Origin: Lachnospiraceae bacterium
GTDB lineage: Bacteria > Bacillota_A > Clostridia > Lachnospirales > Lachnospiraceae
Direction: 5' to 3'
Length of the DNA: 19,964 nucleotides
Assembly: GCA_004556565.1 (NCBI GenBank)
Contig: SFGN01000047.1
Coordinates: 1 to 19,964 of the forward strand
Of the stretch, positions 1-6,540 are shown in pieces. How positions within the stretch are numbered: the stretch's first letter is position 1; each line of letters begins with the position of its first letter. The notes beneath the pieces are model-generated. The model ran no database searches. It had not been told where the DNA came from and saw only the letters and a list, made by a program, of their open reading frames with translations. The translations under genes were made by a program, and so were the position numbers.

Positions 1-3
1 ACT

Positions 4-98
4 ACTATGTGGACACTACACGAGTTTTGTATGAACACTAACAGAGAAATGGCTCCGTTCGTGTACTATAAGTACTATGATTTAGGTACACGAGTTTT
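4..98. repeat. Spaced direct repeat at the left edge
   Basis: Two copies of the composite word ACTATG-N7-TACACGAGTTTT lie at 4-28 and 74-98. The internal spacing is identical and the period is exactly 70 bp. A related GTACTATA word sits at 63-70. Direct repeats of this kind are common as arm-binding sites for integrases or as replication iterons near element ends. No gene can be seen in 1-318 apart from the promoter and terminator described separately. The function is inferred only. Confidence 0.5.
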
Positions 99-189
99 CT
101 TGATTTTTTGACGATTTTTTATTCGTCTCACCCGAATATACGCAAAAAATTGCTTTCAACCGAAAAATCAGGCACTCATGCAAGATAAC

Positions 190-236
190 AAAAAAGCCGC
201 CCCTAAAAATTGCAAAAATGCAATTTCAGGAACGGC
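190..236 (-). terminator. Leftward intrinsic terminator
   Basis: A long hairpin has arms 196-213 and 220-236, pairing GCCG with CGGC and CTAAAAATTGC with GCAATTTCAGG with small interruptions. On the minus strand it is followed by a run of six T (plus-strand A190-A195), so it fits a rho-independent terminator for leftward transcripts. It lies just upstream of the rightward promoter at 256 and may insulate it. Confidence 0.6.
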
Positions 237-255
237 AATGTTCACAGGATATACA

Positions 256-284
256 TTGATATTATTCCACAAATAGAATATAAT
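256..284 (+). promoter_or_regulatory. Near-consensus sigma-A promoter
   Basis: TTGATA at 256-261 and TATAAT at 279-284 are separated by exactly 17 bp, an almost perfect housekeeping promoter. Transcription would begin near 291 and lead directly into the AGGAGG site at 302-307 and the small HTH gene that starts at 319. It also shows that the ATG at 283, inside the -10 element, cannot be the start codon. Confidence 0.75.
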
Positions 285-318
285 GAGGTTACTATGTTTA
301 CAGGAGGGTAATGCAGAT

Positions 319-528
319 ATGAGATACCTGTCCACCTTTGAAATTGCAGAGAAATGGGGCATATCTCCCCGGCGGGTTGGTATCCTCTGCAATGAAAACC
401 GCATACCAGGCGCACAGCGGGCAGGAAGCCGCTGGATCATACCCGAAGATGCACCCAAGCCCCCAGATGCCCGCATTAAAAGCGGAAAATATATCAAACA
501 CCATACCAACAGAGAGGAGGGCTGCTAA
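319..528 (+). CDS. Small helix-turn-helix DNA-binding protein
   Basis: A 69-aa protein with an N-terminal MerR/excisionase-like winged helix: residues 4-20 (LSTFEIAEKWGISPRR) form the helix-turn-helix and the RAGSRWIIPEDA stretch the wing, followed by a basic tail. Proteins of this type are common small regulators in clostridial mobile elements. The start at 319 is chosen because AGGAGG (302-307) lies 11 bases upstream; a longer frame from 283 would overlap the promoter. The gene ends in TAATG, overlapping the start of the broken sigma-like gene by one base, so the two were probably translationally coupled. The target is unknown; it could act as an excisionase or as a transcription regulator of the element. 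Confidence 0.75.
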   Translation: MRYLSTFEIAEKWGISPRRVGILCNENRIPGAQRAGSRWIIPEDAPKPPDARIKSGKYIKHHTNREEGC

Positions 529-1042
529 TGTCCAGCACCTATTTACCGGCTGATGTTCGTACTCGAATTATAGACTTGATGAAGGGTCATTGGGCTTGTT
601 GGACTGTATCCCTGGTTATAATCCCGACACAGGCAATAAGTTTCTGACCTATGCAGCACCGGCAATCCGCAACGCTATGGTGGACTACATCCGCAGATGG
701 AATCCCACTTTTGAAGCGAAGAATCTGGGAAACCTCCTCTGCCTGGATGAAGTTATAAAAGACGAGAATAAAGGCAGACACGAATTTGTCTCTGACTCCA
801 GAGCGAAAAATCCGGAGCAGATATATATTGCAAAAGAAACTCATGAAGAAGTCCATACCGCACTGCAACGGATTGAACACCGGGAACGGGCATACCTATG
901 GTATCGCTTCGGGTTTGAGGATGACATATACCATCCGCTGAATGAAACAGCGAAGCATTTCCACCTGTCTGAGAGCAGAGCCAAATCCACGGAAGCACTC
1001 GCTCTGGACAATGTGTGGTTGGAACTGCCATGGTGGTACTGA
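528..1042 (+). pseudogene. Disrupted sigma-70-like factor
   Basis: From the ATG at 528 the frame reads MSSTYLPADVRTRIIDLMKG and then runs out of register to a TGA at about 650. From about 581 a different frame continues with EGSLGLLDCIPGYNPDTGNK and FLTYAAPAIRNAMVDYIRR, which is the shape of sigma-70 region 2.2-2.4. A C-terminal helix-turn-helix resembling region 4 (LNETAKHFHLSESRAK) follows, ending in a stop at 1040-1042. The downstream frame has no ATG near region 2, only a TTG at 590. Intact relatives should carry region 1.2/2.1 between these two pieces, so I infer an internal deletion plus frameshift. Coupling to the HTH gene through TAATG fits an original two-gene operon. A sequencing error cannot be excluded for the frameshift, but it would not restore the missing segment. 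Confidence 0.6.
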
Positions 1043-1056
1043 TAAAATGACAAAAC

Positions 1057-1097
1057 CGCTGCAATCTTCATTCCACACGGGAATGAAGATTGCAGCG
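1057..1097. terminator. Perfect 18-bp hairpin, bidirectional terminator
   Basis: Arms 1057-1074 and 1080-1097 are perfectly complementary around a 5-nt loop (CGCTGCAATCTTCATTCC and its complement). Leftward, the stem is followed by GTTTTGTCATTTT, suitable for terminating the AP2-domain gene. Rightward, only ATTTGCTTG follows, so termination of the sigma-like transcript is less certain. It sits neatly between two convergent genes. Confidence 0.75.
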
Positions 1098-1162
1098 ATT
1101 TGCTTGTATATGGAAGATAGGTTTACATCTAAATTTTACTTGTCTTTCTACCAGCCACACTG

Positions 1163-2101
1163 TCAAAGTTCAGGAAACAGCATTACATCCAAACCTTGAC
1201 CGGCTTTATTTACAATGACTTGAACCGGATTCTGTTCCGCCCATTCAGGGTCAGTATCAGCGATTTCTTTCCATTTCCGATAATGCTCCGCAACACCATC
1301 GAATAGCACTTTCTCAGCTTCCTTGCGGGCTGCAGCTGCGTCCTCAATGTTTTCGTATGTACCGAGGAAATACTGCTTTCTCTGGAATACAATCTTGGCG
1401 ACATATTTTCCTCGAATCAGATACACACCCTTGTACCCAGTGGTATTATCCGTCGGCACTTTCTTACTTTTGATTGCGTCCATAGAAGTACCCGCAACAT
1501 GGGTCAGGAATGATTGCAGGCTCTTGTCATGCTCCTTCTTTTGACATCCGCAGCTTTTCATGTTGCAGTAGACAAAATTGTTATATGCAACATCAATTTC
1601 GTTGCCGCAATCACAGCGACAGTGCCAGATCACACTTCCGTCAGCACCTCTGTCCGGGAGCATATATTCCGCTGTAAGACGATAGAAACGCTGTCCGGAT
1701 ATATCGTTTGGACAACCACGGCTTGCTTTGCAGCCACAATGTGTCCTTTTTCCAGTCATCAGTAAGGTGGCAGGGCAATCATAGAGTTTGCCGCAGGAAC
1801 ACTGACAGCTCCACCATATGCCGCCATTTTTTCGCTGATGTTCCGATATATGTAAAACAGTCAGCTCACCAAATACCTTGCCGGACAGATCTGTTGATAC
1901 TGCCTCCCGATGCCGTTCTTTCCGCAGACAACCACAGGAATAAGCGCCACCATGTCTCAGACTTCGTTCCAGAACATAACGTTCTGTACCGCACTCGCAT
2001 CGGCAGAGCCATTTTCTTTCGCCCTTTGATGTTTTCTCATAGGTATCCAAAACCGTCCACCGTCCTATGACCGTGCCAGGTGCAATTCCAGCTATATCCA
2101 T
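1163..2101 (-). CDS. AP2-domain protein with three Cys-rich zinc-ribbon repeats
   Basis: A 312-aa protein of mobile-element type. Three similar modules each contain CxCxCG followed about 20 residues later by CGC: 33-38/56-58 (CRCECG), 99-104/122-124 (CQCSCG) and 161-166/184-186 (CRCDCG). Each module is preceded by a G-x-x-F/W-x-x-LTV-like strand, and this cysteine pattern suggests zinc binding. Residues 221-268 (TGYKGVYLIRGKYVAKI to the AAAARKEAE helix) form an AP2/ERF-like DNA-binding domain, known from HNH homing endonucleases and phage proteins; no nuclease motif is visible here. AAAGGAG precedes the ATG. It starts 107 bases after the second sortase stop, so it could be the last gene of the pilus transcript or an independent regulator. 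The role is inferred to be DNA binding. Confidence 0.75.
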   Translation of the reverse strand: MDIAGIAPGTVIGRWTVLDTYEKTSKGERKWLCRCECGTERYVLERSLRHGGAYSCGCLRKERHREAVSTDLSGKVFGELTVLHISEHQRKNGGIWWSCQCSCGKLYDCPATLLMTGKRTHCGCKASRGCPNDISGQRFYRLTAEYMLPDRGADGSVIWHCRCDCGNEIDVAYNNFVYCNMKSCGCQKKEHDKSLQSFLTHVAGTSMDAIKSKKVPTDNTTGYKGVYLIRGKYVAKIVFQRKQYFLGTYENIEDAAAARKEAEKVLFDGVAEHYRKWKEIADTDPEWAEQNPVQVIVNKAGQGLDVMLFPEL

Positions 2102-2143
2102 TTGTTCGGCTCCTTTCCTGCAAGATTTATGTGGTCAGGTGCC

Positions 2144-2188
2144 TGTCATTCCCTGCTCTTACAGGGAATGACAAGGGTACCCTTGTCA
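2144..2188. repeat. Overlapping hairpin and 20-bp palindrome
   Basis: A perfect 12-bp stem (2144-2155 with 2162-2173, loop CTCTTA, arm TGTCATTCCCTG) overlaps by five bases a perfect 20-bp palindrome at 2169-2188 (TGACAAGGGTACCCTTGTCA). The two structures share TGACA and cannot both form fully in one RNA. No T-run follows on either strand, so this is not an ordinary terminator. It lies between the second sortase stop (2209) and the AP2-domain gene's start (2101). It could be an operator, an RNA-processing site or an element junction. Confidence 0.6.
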
Positions 2189-2208
2189 CAAATTATTAAA
2201 AGATATAT

Positions 2209-3003
2209 CTAATCCAACGGGATCAAACGACCAATCAGTACATTTCGTGCATTGTCATATTCATAAGAACAGGTAGATAGGGTCACAAATCGATCTCCTT
2301 GCAACACCTGAAAATCAGATGCAAAGGTTGACTTCTCTATGGATTGCTCTACCAATGCAAGTACTTCTTCCTCTGTTTGTCCAAAGGAATAGATTTCAGA
2401 GGTCGATGATGTGACATAGCCGGCAATCAGTTCCACCTTGTAGTTTCCATCCGGTGTCAGCAGCCACATTAGGGGATGTTCGTCATAATAAGATTGCTCC
2501 TTATAGTTTGAAAGTGTGCCAAACATTCCCTTATTCTTCATGTTATGACCGTAGATAATGGTATTGCTGTCGGAAAAATCGTCTGCATTTCGGTAATCTA
2601 CGAATAGAGTTCCGGAGCTGTTCCATGTGCCGTCAATCAATCTGCGAAGATAGTAGTTGTTATCTTCTGCCTGAACTACCGGGAAATTGATAGGCGTATC
2701 TTCACAGTAAATCCACCCAACCACATCCTCGTTGGTTTCCCAAAGGGCTTCAAAATCCACCTCAATCGGGGCGGTCTCCATGGGGAGCTGTTCCGTATTC
2801 GCTTCTGATTCCTATTCCGCAGGAAAGTCCACATCAGATGATTGGGGAGCAGGATCGTTTACAGCCACCGCTTTGTCGATCAGGCTCTCATTCAAATTCG
2901 TACTTTGGTTACTTTCCCGAAGATAATCCACCAGATTCAAAGTAGCAAACGCCAGCACACCCAAAGCTGCCAGCCCCAGCAGAAAGCGAAAAAGTTTTCT
3001 CAT
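2209..3003 (-). pseudogene. Second class B sortase, interrupted by in-frame amber codon
   Basis: Codons 1-63 give a membrane-anchor N-terminus (MRKLFRFLLGLAALGVLAFA, then a polar linker). Codon 64 is TAG (2814-2812). The same frame continues without shift through ESEANTEQLP to a complete class B sortase catalytic domain: YGHNM with catalytic His153, LSTCSYEYDNAR with Cys245 and Arg253, ending at codon 264. All catalytic residues are intact; only the amber separates anchor from enzyme. No Shine-Dalgarno site is visible before the internal ATG at 2781, so efficient reinitiation is unlikely. AAGGAGA precedes the true ATG at 3003. Alternatives are amber read-through, a recent CAG/GAG-to-TAG mutation, or a base-call error. 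It sits last in the pilus operon after an attenuator-like hairpin, and would be expected to anchor or polymerise pilins. Confidence 0.8.
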
Positions 3004-3029
3004 TGATCTTCTCCTTATAATATGCAGAA

Positions 3030-3069
3030 AACCCCACCCCGACGCTCCAACAGCGCCACGGATGGGGTT
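3030..3069 (-). terminator. Attenuator-like hairpin between small pilin and second sortase
   Basis: Read leftward, the stem pairs AACCCCA with TGGGGTT, with inner CCG/CGG and GCGCT/AGCG pairs, followed by TTTTCTGC. It lies directly after the small pilin stop (3078) and before the AAGGAGA site of the second sortase gene. Partial termination here would lower sortase expression relative to pilins, as is usual in pilus operons. Confidence 0.6.
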
Positions 3070-3077
3070 GCTATAAC

Positions 3078-3698
3078 TTATTCTTCCGCTTTTTGGCTCT
3101 TGCGGGTCAAGAACAGGCAGACAATCACACCCAAGCTGACCGCAATCAGCACCGCATAGAGAACAGGCGTGGACTCATCTCCGGTTTTCGGAGTATCAGG
3201 ATCAGTAGGCGTAGGCTTTACAGTCTCGTACTCATTATCAAACTCAGCGCCGGGCAGCTTATTGCCCTCAGAATCCGGATACAGTACCGCCGTAGCTTCC
3301 AGACCACTGCCGTCCTCGGCGTTGGTGATATAGACCGTCAGAGCATATACCGTATCGTCATAGGTGCATTTCTTGTTGTTTCCAGCCACCTGATAAATGG
3401 TGTAGGTGTAAACGCCTACCCTGTTATAGGTGATAGTCGGAAAGTTTTTCGTATCCGCTCCGGTTATCGTCATGGTGTAGATATCACCAACAGAGCCCTC
3501 CGGCATAGGGTAGGAAGCGTTATCCGCTCTCAGCTTGATTGTGAAATCCTCTGCCGGTTTAGGCAGGGTTCCGGAAAGGGAAACAGTCACCGGAATAGAA
3601 ACTCCGGGATTTTCCGCTGCAAAGGCTGGTACGGTCATGGTCATCATGCACATCACCGCCATCACTGTTCCTAAAATGACACTCATCCATCTTTTCAT
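3078..3698 (-). CDS. Small pilin subunit with TPKTG sorting signal (FctB-like position)
   Basis: A 206-aa secreted, wall-sorted protein. Residues 1-28 are a signal peptide (cleavage after AFA). Residues about 31-158 form one pilin domain of the Spy0128/T-antigen-like type, with the features GVYTYTIYQVAG and GAEFDNEYE. A Pro/Thr linker leads to the sorting motif TPKTG (169-173), a hydrophobic helix (178-197) and a RKSQK tail. The motif is LPXTG-like and differs from the EIATG and QIDTG motifs of the other two pilus proteins, so a different sortase probably handles it. The order after the first class B sortase matches the basal pilin FctB of streptococcal FCT islands. GGAGG lies 10 bases before the ATG, inside the end of the sortase gene. 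Basal or wall-anchor role is inferred. Confidence 0.8.
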   Translation of the reverse strand: MKRWMSVILGTVMAVMCMMTMTVPAFAAENPGVSIPVTVSLSGTLPKPAEDFTIKLRADNASYPMPEGSVGDIYTMTITGADTKNFPTITYNRVGVYTYTIYQVAGNNKKCTYDDTVYALTVYITNAEDGSGLEATAVLYPDSEGNKLPGAEFDNEYETVKPTPTDPDTPKTGDESTPVLYAVLIAVSLGVIVCLFLTRKSQKAEE

Positions 3699-3699
3699 A

Positions 3700-4473
3700 T
3701 TAGCTTTCCTCCTGATCCGCTGCCTGGTAGGGTTCCATCACAGCCAGAATGATTGTTCTTGCATCGGTAAATTCCGTAGAACAGGTGGAGAGGGACAGAA
3801 CCTGTGGTTTATCCATCTGCTCCAATTTATTTATTGTTTCCTCACGCAGATGAAGACTATTGTCTTTTGCGTAAGAAAGCAGTCCATCTATATCAGTCTG
3901 CCACTGTTCCGGGTCGAAGATCGCATCTTCTCCCGCATCCATCAGCAAGCAGGCAAAGATTTCAAGGTTATAGGCGTTGCACGGCAGAATCAGCATTCCG
4001 GTGGTGTTTTCATCGAAGAATGTCTGATCTTTATATAAGTCAAGGTCTCCGAACATTCCGCCGTTTTCCATGTGATGGCCGTACAGCAGAGAATAGGCAT
4101 CGGAGAAGTCCCGCTCATTGCGGGTATCCAGATAAATACTTCCGGCAAGAGCAAAGTTGCCGTATACATCCTTATTGATGTAAGTCAGGTTTGTACTGCC
4201 TTGCAGCACGGGGTAATCAATTCTCGTATTGTCCAGCGATACCCATGCACAGACATCAGGGTTGATCGCCAGCAGCTCCTCAAAGGAAGCTCCGCCATCT
4301 TCTTCCACGGCGGGTTTGATTTTCACCATATCCGCCTGCACATCGCTGGCGGCAGAGTAGACCCGATTGTTATCCCATAACGCATAGGCCGCATAAATGC
4401 CTGCCACGCAAAGGCAGAGGACAACGATCAGATTTACCAAAGAGTTTGCGGCCTTTAGAAACCATCTCGACAT
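3700..4473 (-). CDS. srtB: Class B sortase, probable pilus polymerase
   Basis: A 257-aa membrane transpeptidase. A single N-terminal transmembrane segment (about 11-31) is followed by the class B catalytic domain with YGHHM (His133), LSLSTCSTEFTDAR (Cys231, Arg239) and the INPDVCAWV entry motif typical of SrtB. It probably cleaves the xTGI-type sorting signals of the major pilin and adhesin and joins the subunits covalently, as SrtB/SrtC2 does in S. pyogenes FCT-3 pili. Both active-site residues are intact, unlike the frame of the second sortase. The stop is one base before the small-pilin ATG, so the two are translationally coupled. The ATG at 4473 has only a weak ribosome site (AAAGGAG is about 28 bases upstream), and no other in-frame start exists before a stop. 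Confidence 0.9.
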   Translation of the reverse strand: MSRWFLKAANSLVNLIVVLCLCVAGIYAAYALWDNNRVYSAASDVQADMVKIKPAVEEDGGASFEELLAINPDVCAWVSLDNTRIDYPVLQGSTNLTYINKDVYGNFALAGSIYLDTRNERDFSDAYSLLYGHHMENGGMFGDLDLYKDQTFFDENTTGMLILPCNAYNLEIFACLLMDAGEDAIFDPEQWQTDIDGLLSYAKDNSLHLREETINKLEQMDKPQVLSLSTCSTEFTDARTIILAVMEPYQAADQEES

Positions 4474-4515
4474 TTTATTTTCGGGGCGAAATGTGCCGCA
4501 CTCCTTTCAATGATT

Positions 4516-4560
4516 CCTTTCGGAAGGTCTGGGGCGTTGCCGCCCCAGACACCGAAAAGG
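4516..4560. other. Intergenic GC-rich hairpin between major pilin and sortase
   Basis: An inner perfect stem TCTGGGGCG/CGCCCCAGA (4528-4536 with 4541-4549) is extended by an outer stem CCTTTCGG/CCGAAAAGG (4516-4523 with 4552-4560, one bulge). There is no T-run leftward, so it is more likely an mRNA 3'-end stabiliser or processing site for the abundant pilin message than a clean terminator. It would uncouple high pilin from low sortase expression. Confidence 0.6.
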
Positions 4561-4589
4561 GTTCTTAGAAAAATTCTGCTTCGTTCAGA

Positions 4590-5597
4590 TTAGTTCTCAC
4601 GCATCATGCGCTTCTTGGAGAAGAACACGAACAGACCCATAAAGACAACAGCAAGCATCAGAATGTAAGGCATGGAATCCAGAGTGATACCAGTTGCAAT
4701 TTCTTGGCCCTTGGTGTTTTTAACAACAACAGCCTTATTGTCATCAGCATCCGCAACGTTCATGGAGAAGTTGTTTCCCTTGTTGTTATTGGTGTTGTCA
4801 AAGGTGTAACCATTCATTTTCTCATCATCAGTGTTCTCAACAACAGAAACAGTTACGCCATCAGGAATGTCGGAGAAAGTCTTTGCTCCGCCAATCTCGG
4901 AATAGTTCATAGTGCTGGTGTAAGTATAAGAGCCTTCGTTGTTAGTCCACTGCTCAGGAGTTACGATCGTACCGGCAAGAGTCACATTGGTGCCGATAGG
5001 TTTGGTAGAGGTCAGGGTTACAGCGATCTCGAACACGTCGTTCTCGTTGGCCATGTTACCCTCAACATCCTTGGCAACGGTGAAAGAACCGGACTTAAAG
5101 GTATTTTCAAAAGTCTTTGCCTTTTCACCATTCTCCAGCTTGATGTAGCTGGTAGTATCGGCAATCTTCAGCGCATGGTTAGTGTTGTCATACTCAACCA
5201 GAACAATGACATGAACCTCAGCAGTGCTGTAGGTAACGCCGGCAGTGTTGCCAGCAGTTTCCTTGATGGTCCACTCATAAGTACCAGCCACGCTCAGAGA
5301 AGGGATGGTAACAGCCAGAGTGCCAGGGTTCAGAGAAGAAACCTGCAGATCGGCAACAGTCAGGTTAGCAGCACCGCGGTCTGGGTTAGTGGTCTGAGCG
5401 GTAGAAGTAAAGCTCAGAGTTTCGTTAACGACCACGTTGTTTTCGGAAGTGTAGGTCTTCACGATTTCGTTGAATGTAGTTTCAGCAGTGGCAGTGTAGT
5501 TGCCGTTCCAGGTGGATTCACCTTCAACAGCGAAAGCAACGGTGCTCATGCTCAGGACAAGAACCAGAGCCAGAGCAAGAGAAAGAATTTTCTTCAT
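4590..5597 (-). CDS. Major pilin, two FctA/Spy0128-type domains
   Basis: A 335-aa backbone pilin. A signal peptide occupies residues 1-24 (AFA cleavage). Two tandem Spy0128/FctA-type domains follow. Domain 1 (about 37-168) has Lys47, Glu113 and Asn165 placed as in a self-forming Lys-Asn isopeptide bond; domain 2 (about 169-296) has Lys176, Glu254 and Asn294. The C-terminus is a noncanonical sorting signal EIATG (299-303), a hydrophobic segment (309-326) and a SKKRMMR tail. It resembles the EVPTG/QVPTG signal of streptococcal FctA rather than LPXTG. AGGAGG sits upstream of the ATG. The shaft is predicted to be polymerised by the downstream class B sortase, with the SipA-like protein encoded just upstream as assembly factor. 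The isopeptide assignment is from motif position only. Confidence 0.88.
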   Translation of the reverse strand: MKKILSLALALVLVLSMSTVAFAVEGESTWNGNYTATAETTFNEIVKTYTSENNVVVNETLSFTSTAQTTNPDRGAANLTVADLQVSSLNPGTLAVTIPSLSVAGTYEWTIKETAGNTAGVTYSTAEVHVIVLVEYDNTNHALKIADTTSYIKLENGEKAKTFENTFKSGSFTVAKDVEGNMANENDVFEIAVTLTSTKPIGTNVTLAGTIVTPEQWTNNEGSYTYTSTMNYSEIGGAKTFSDIPDGVTVSVVENTDDEKMNGYTFDNTNNNKGNNFSMNVADADDNKAVVVKNTKGQEIATGITLDSMPYILMLAVVFMGLFVFFSKKRMMREN

Positions 5598-5625
5598 GTG
5601 GATAACCTCCTAATTTTATTCATTG

Positions 5626-5653
5626 ATTGTATGTAATGATTTATGACGAGCAA
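5626..5653 (-). promoter_or_regulatory. Possible internal promoter for major pilin
   Basis: On the minus strand TTGCTC (5653-5648) and TACAAT (5631-5626) are separated by 16 bases, placing a start about 20 bases upstream of the pilin leader. An 8-bp inverted repeat AATGATTT/AAATCATT (5635-5642 with 5653-5660) overlaps it. An extra promoter here would fit the need for excess shaft pilin. The match is moderate. Confidence 0.3.
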
Positions 5654-5679
5654 AATCATTGCACCTGACTATCATGGGA

Positions 5680-6231
5680 CTATAAGCCCCGTCTGCGGAG
5701 AATGGTAATGACTTTTCCCTGTACATTCTCCATGGGGATCGGGCCGAAATCCCGGCTGTCCTCCGTCTGTGTCCGGTAGTCGCCAAGAACAAATACATGG
5801 CCCTCCGGAACTGCATAAGGATAGGTAAGCCCTTCTTTGGCGTAAGTGGGATACAGGATCTCCCCTGCCTGATTGGTTCCATTTACCAGCAGCTTTCCGC
5901 TGTCATCCATCGTCACGACATCTGATGCTCTTGCAACGATTCGCCCAATATGGGTTTCGCCGTCCACTGTGTAAACGACCACATCATTCTTGGCATATTC
6001 CTGCTGAATCCGAAAGGCAATCACCAAATCGCCATCCTTAACAGCGGGAAACATGGCGTTTCCGCTGACCTGGGTAATCAGGAACACCTGGGTAAACATG
6101 ACCCAGCCTGCCAGAGCCAGAAACAGAATCCGCAGCAGCAGGCTCCAATAGCCTTGCTGATCCAATGCACGGTTGCGTCGAACGTTGATGATGCTGGAAA
6201 TTGTTTCTTTCTTCTTAGCCGTAGATGTCAT
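5680..6231 (-). CDS. sipA: SipA-like signal peptidase homologue lacking catalytic dyad
   Basis: A 183-aa type I signal-peptidase fold (S26 family) with one N-terminal membrane segment (about 31-53). The usual SGxSM box reads SGNAMFP (56-62), so the catalytic Ser is Ala59. The usual I-K-R-V box reads IGRIV (95-99), so the general-base Lys is Gly96. Box E (GDYRTQTEDSRDFGPI, 150-165) is intact, so the fold is retained. Loss of both residues is the hallmark of S. pyogenes SipA, an inactive homologue essential for pilus polymerisation. It should therefore act as a membrane pilus-assembly factor rather than a peptidase. The ATG at 6231 is chosen because GGAGAGG lies just upstream and the N-terminus fits the family. 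It overlaps the previous gene by 17 bases. An alternative start about 29 codons upstream would add an unlikely extension. Confidence 0.85.
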   Translation of the reverse strand: MTSTAKKKETISSIINVRRNRALDQQGYWSLLLRILFLALAGWVMFTQVFLITQVSGNAMFPAVKDGDLVIAFRIQQEYAKNDVVVYTVDGETHIGRIVARASDVVTMDDSGKLLVNGTNQAGEILYPTYAKEGLTYPYAVPEGHVFVLGDYRTQTEDSRDFGPIPMENVQGKVITILRRRGL

Positions 6232-6523
6232 CACCAGCCTCTCCGTGCGCTGGGGAACCACAGCGCTGGGCAAGCAGGGCATCGTACCTTGCTCTTTCGG
6301 CAGACAATGCCGCTTCATACAGCGTGTTCAATTCCGCAATTTTCTTCCACACATCCGCTTCATCCACACCACCAAAGAAAGTCTTTTTGAAGCGAACCTG
6401 TTTCAGCCACTTTTGGATGCGTTCCTGCTCATGGTTGAGCGGTTCGGCGGTTTCATTGTTCGGTCTGCCACGCACCCGATTTGCTTTTGCAACGTCCTTG
6501 TGGGACGTATATTTTCCTGCCAT
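6215..6523 (-). CDS. Small charged coiled protein within the pilus operon, unknown
   Basis: A 102-aa soluble protein with no signal peptide or membrane segment. The N-terminus is basic (YTSHKDVAKANRVRGRPNN); the C-terminal half is a predicted amphipathic helix. A central stretch (VRFKKTFFGGVDEADVWKKI) faintly resembles the DivIVA/GpsB membrane-binding entry motif (F-x-G-[VY]-D-x-x-[ED]-V), but this is weak and I do not assign the family. GGAGG lies between the adhesin stop (6541) and this ATG. Its end overlaps the SipA-like start by 17 bases, so it is clearly co-expressed with pilus assembly. It has no counterpart in the streptococcal FCT order tip-sipA-fctA-srtB-fctB. A cytoplasmic or membrane-peripheral role in positioning or regulating assembly is speculation. 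Confidence 0.7.
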   Translation of the reverse strand: MAGKYTSHKDVAKANRVRGRPNNETAEPLNHEQERIQKWLKQVRFKKTFFGGVDEADVWKKIAELNTLYEAALSAERARYDALLAQRCGSPAHGEAGDDIYG

Positions 6524-6540
6524 TTTTTCAATCCTCCGAT

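Noticed and set aside
4704..5636. 310-codon plus-strand open frame opposite the major pilin
   Set aside because: It is antisense to an unmistakable pilin with signal peptide and sorting motif, and its Val/Ser/Asn-rich composition is the complement of the pilin's Thr/Asn-rich codons.
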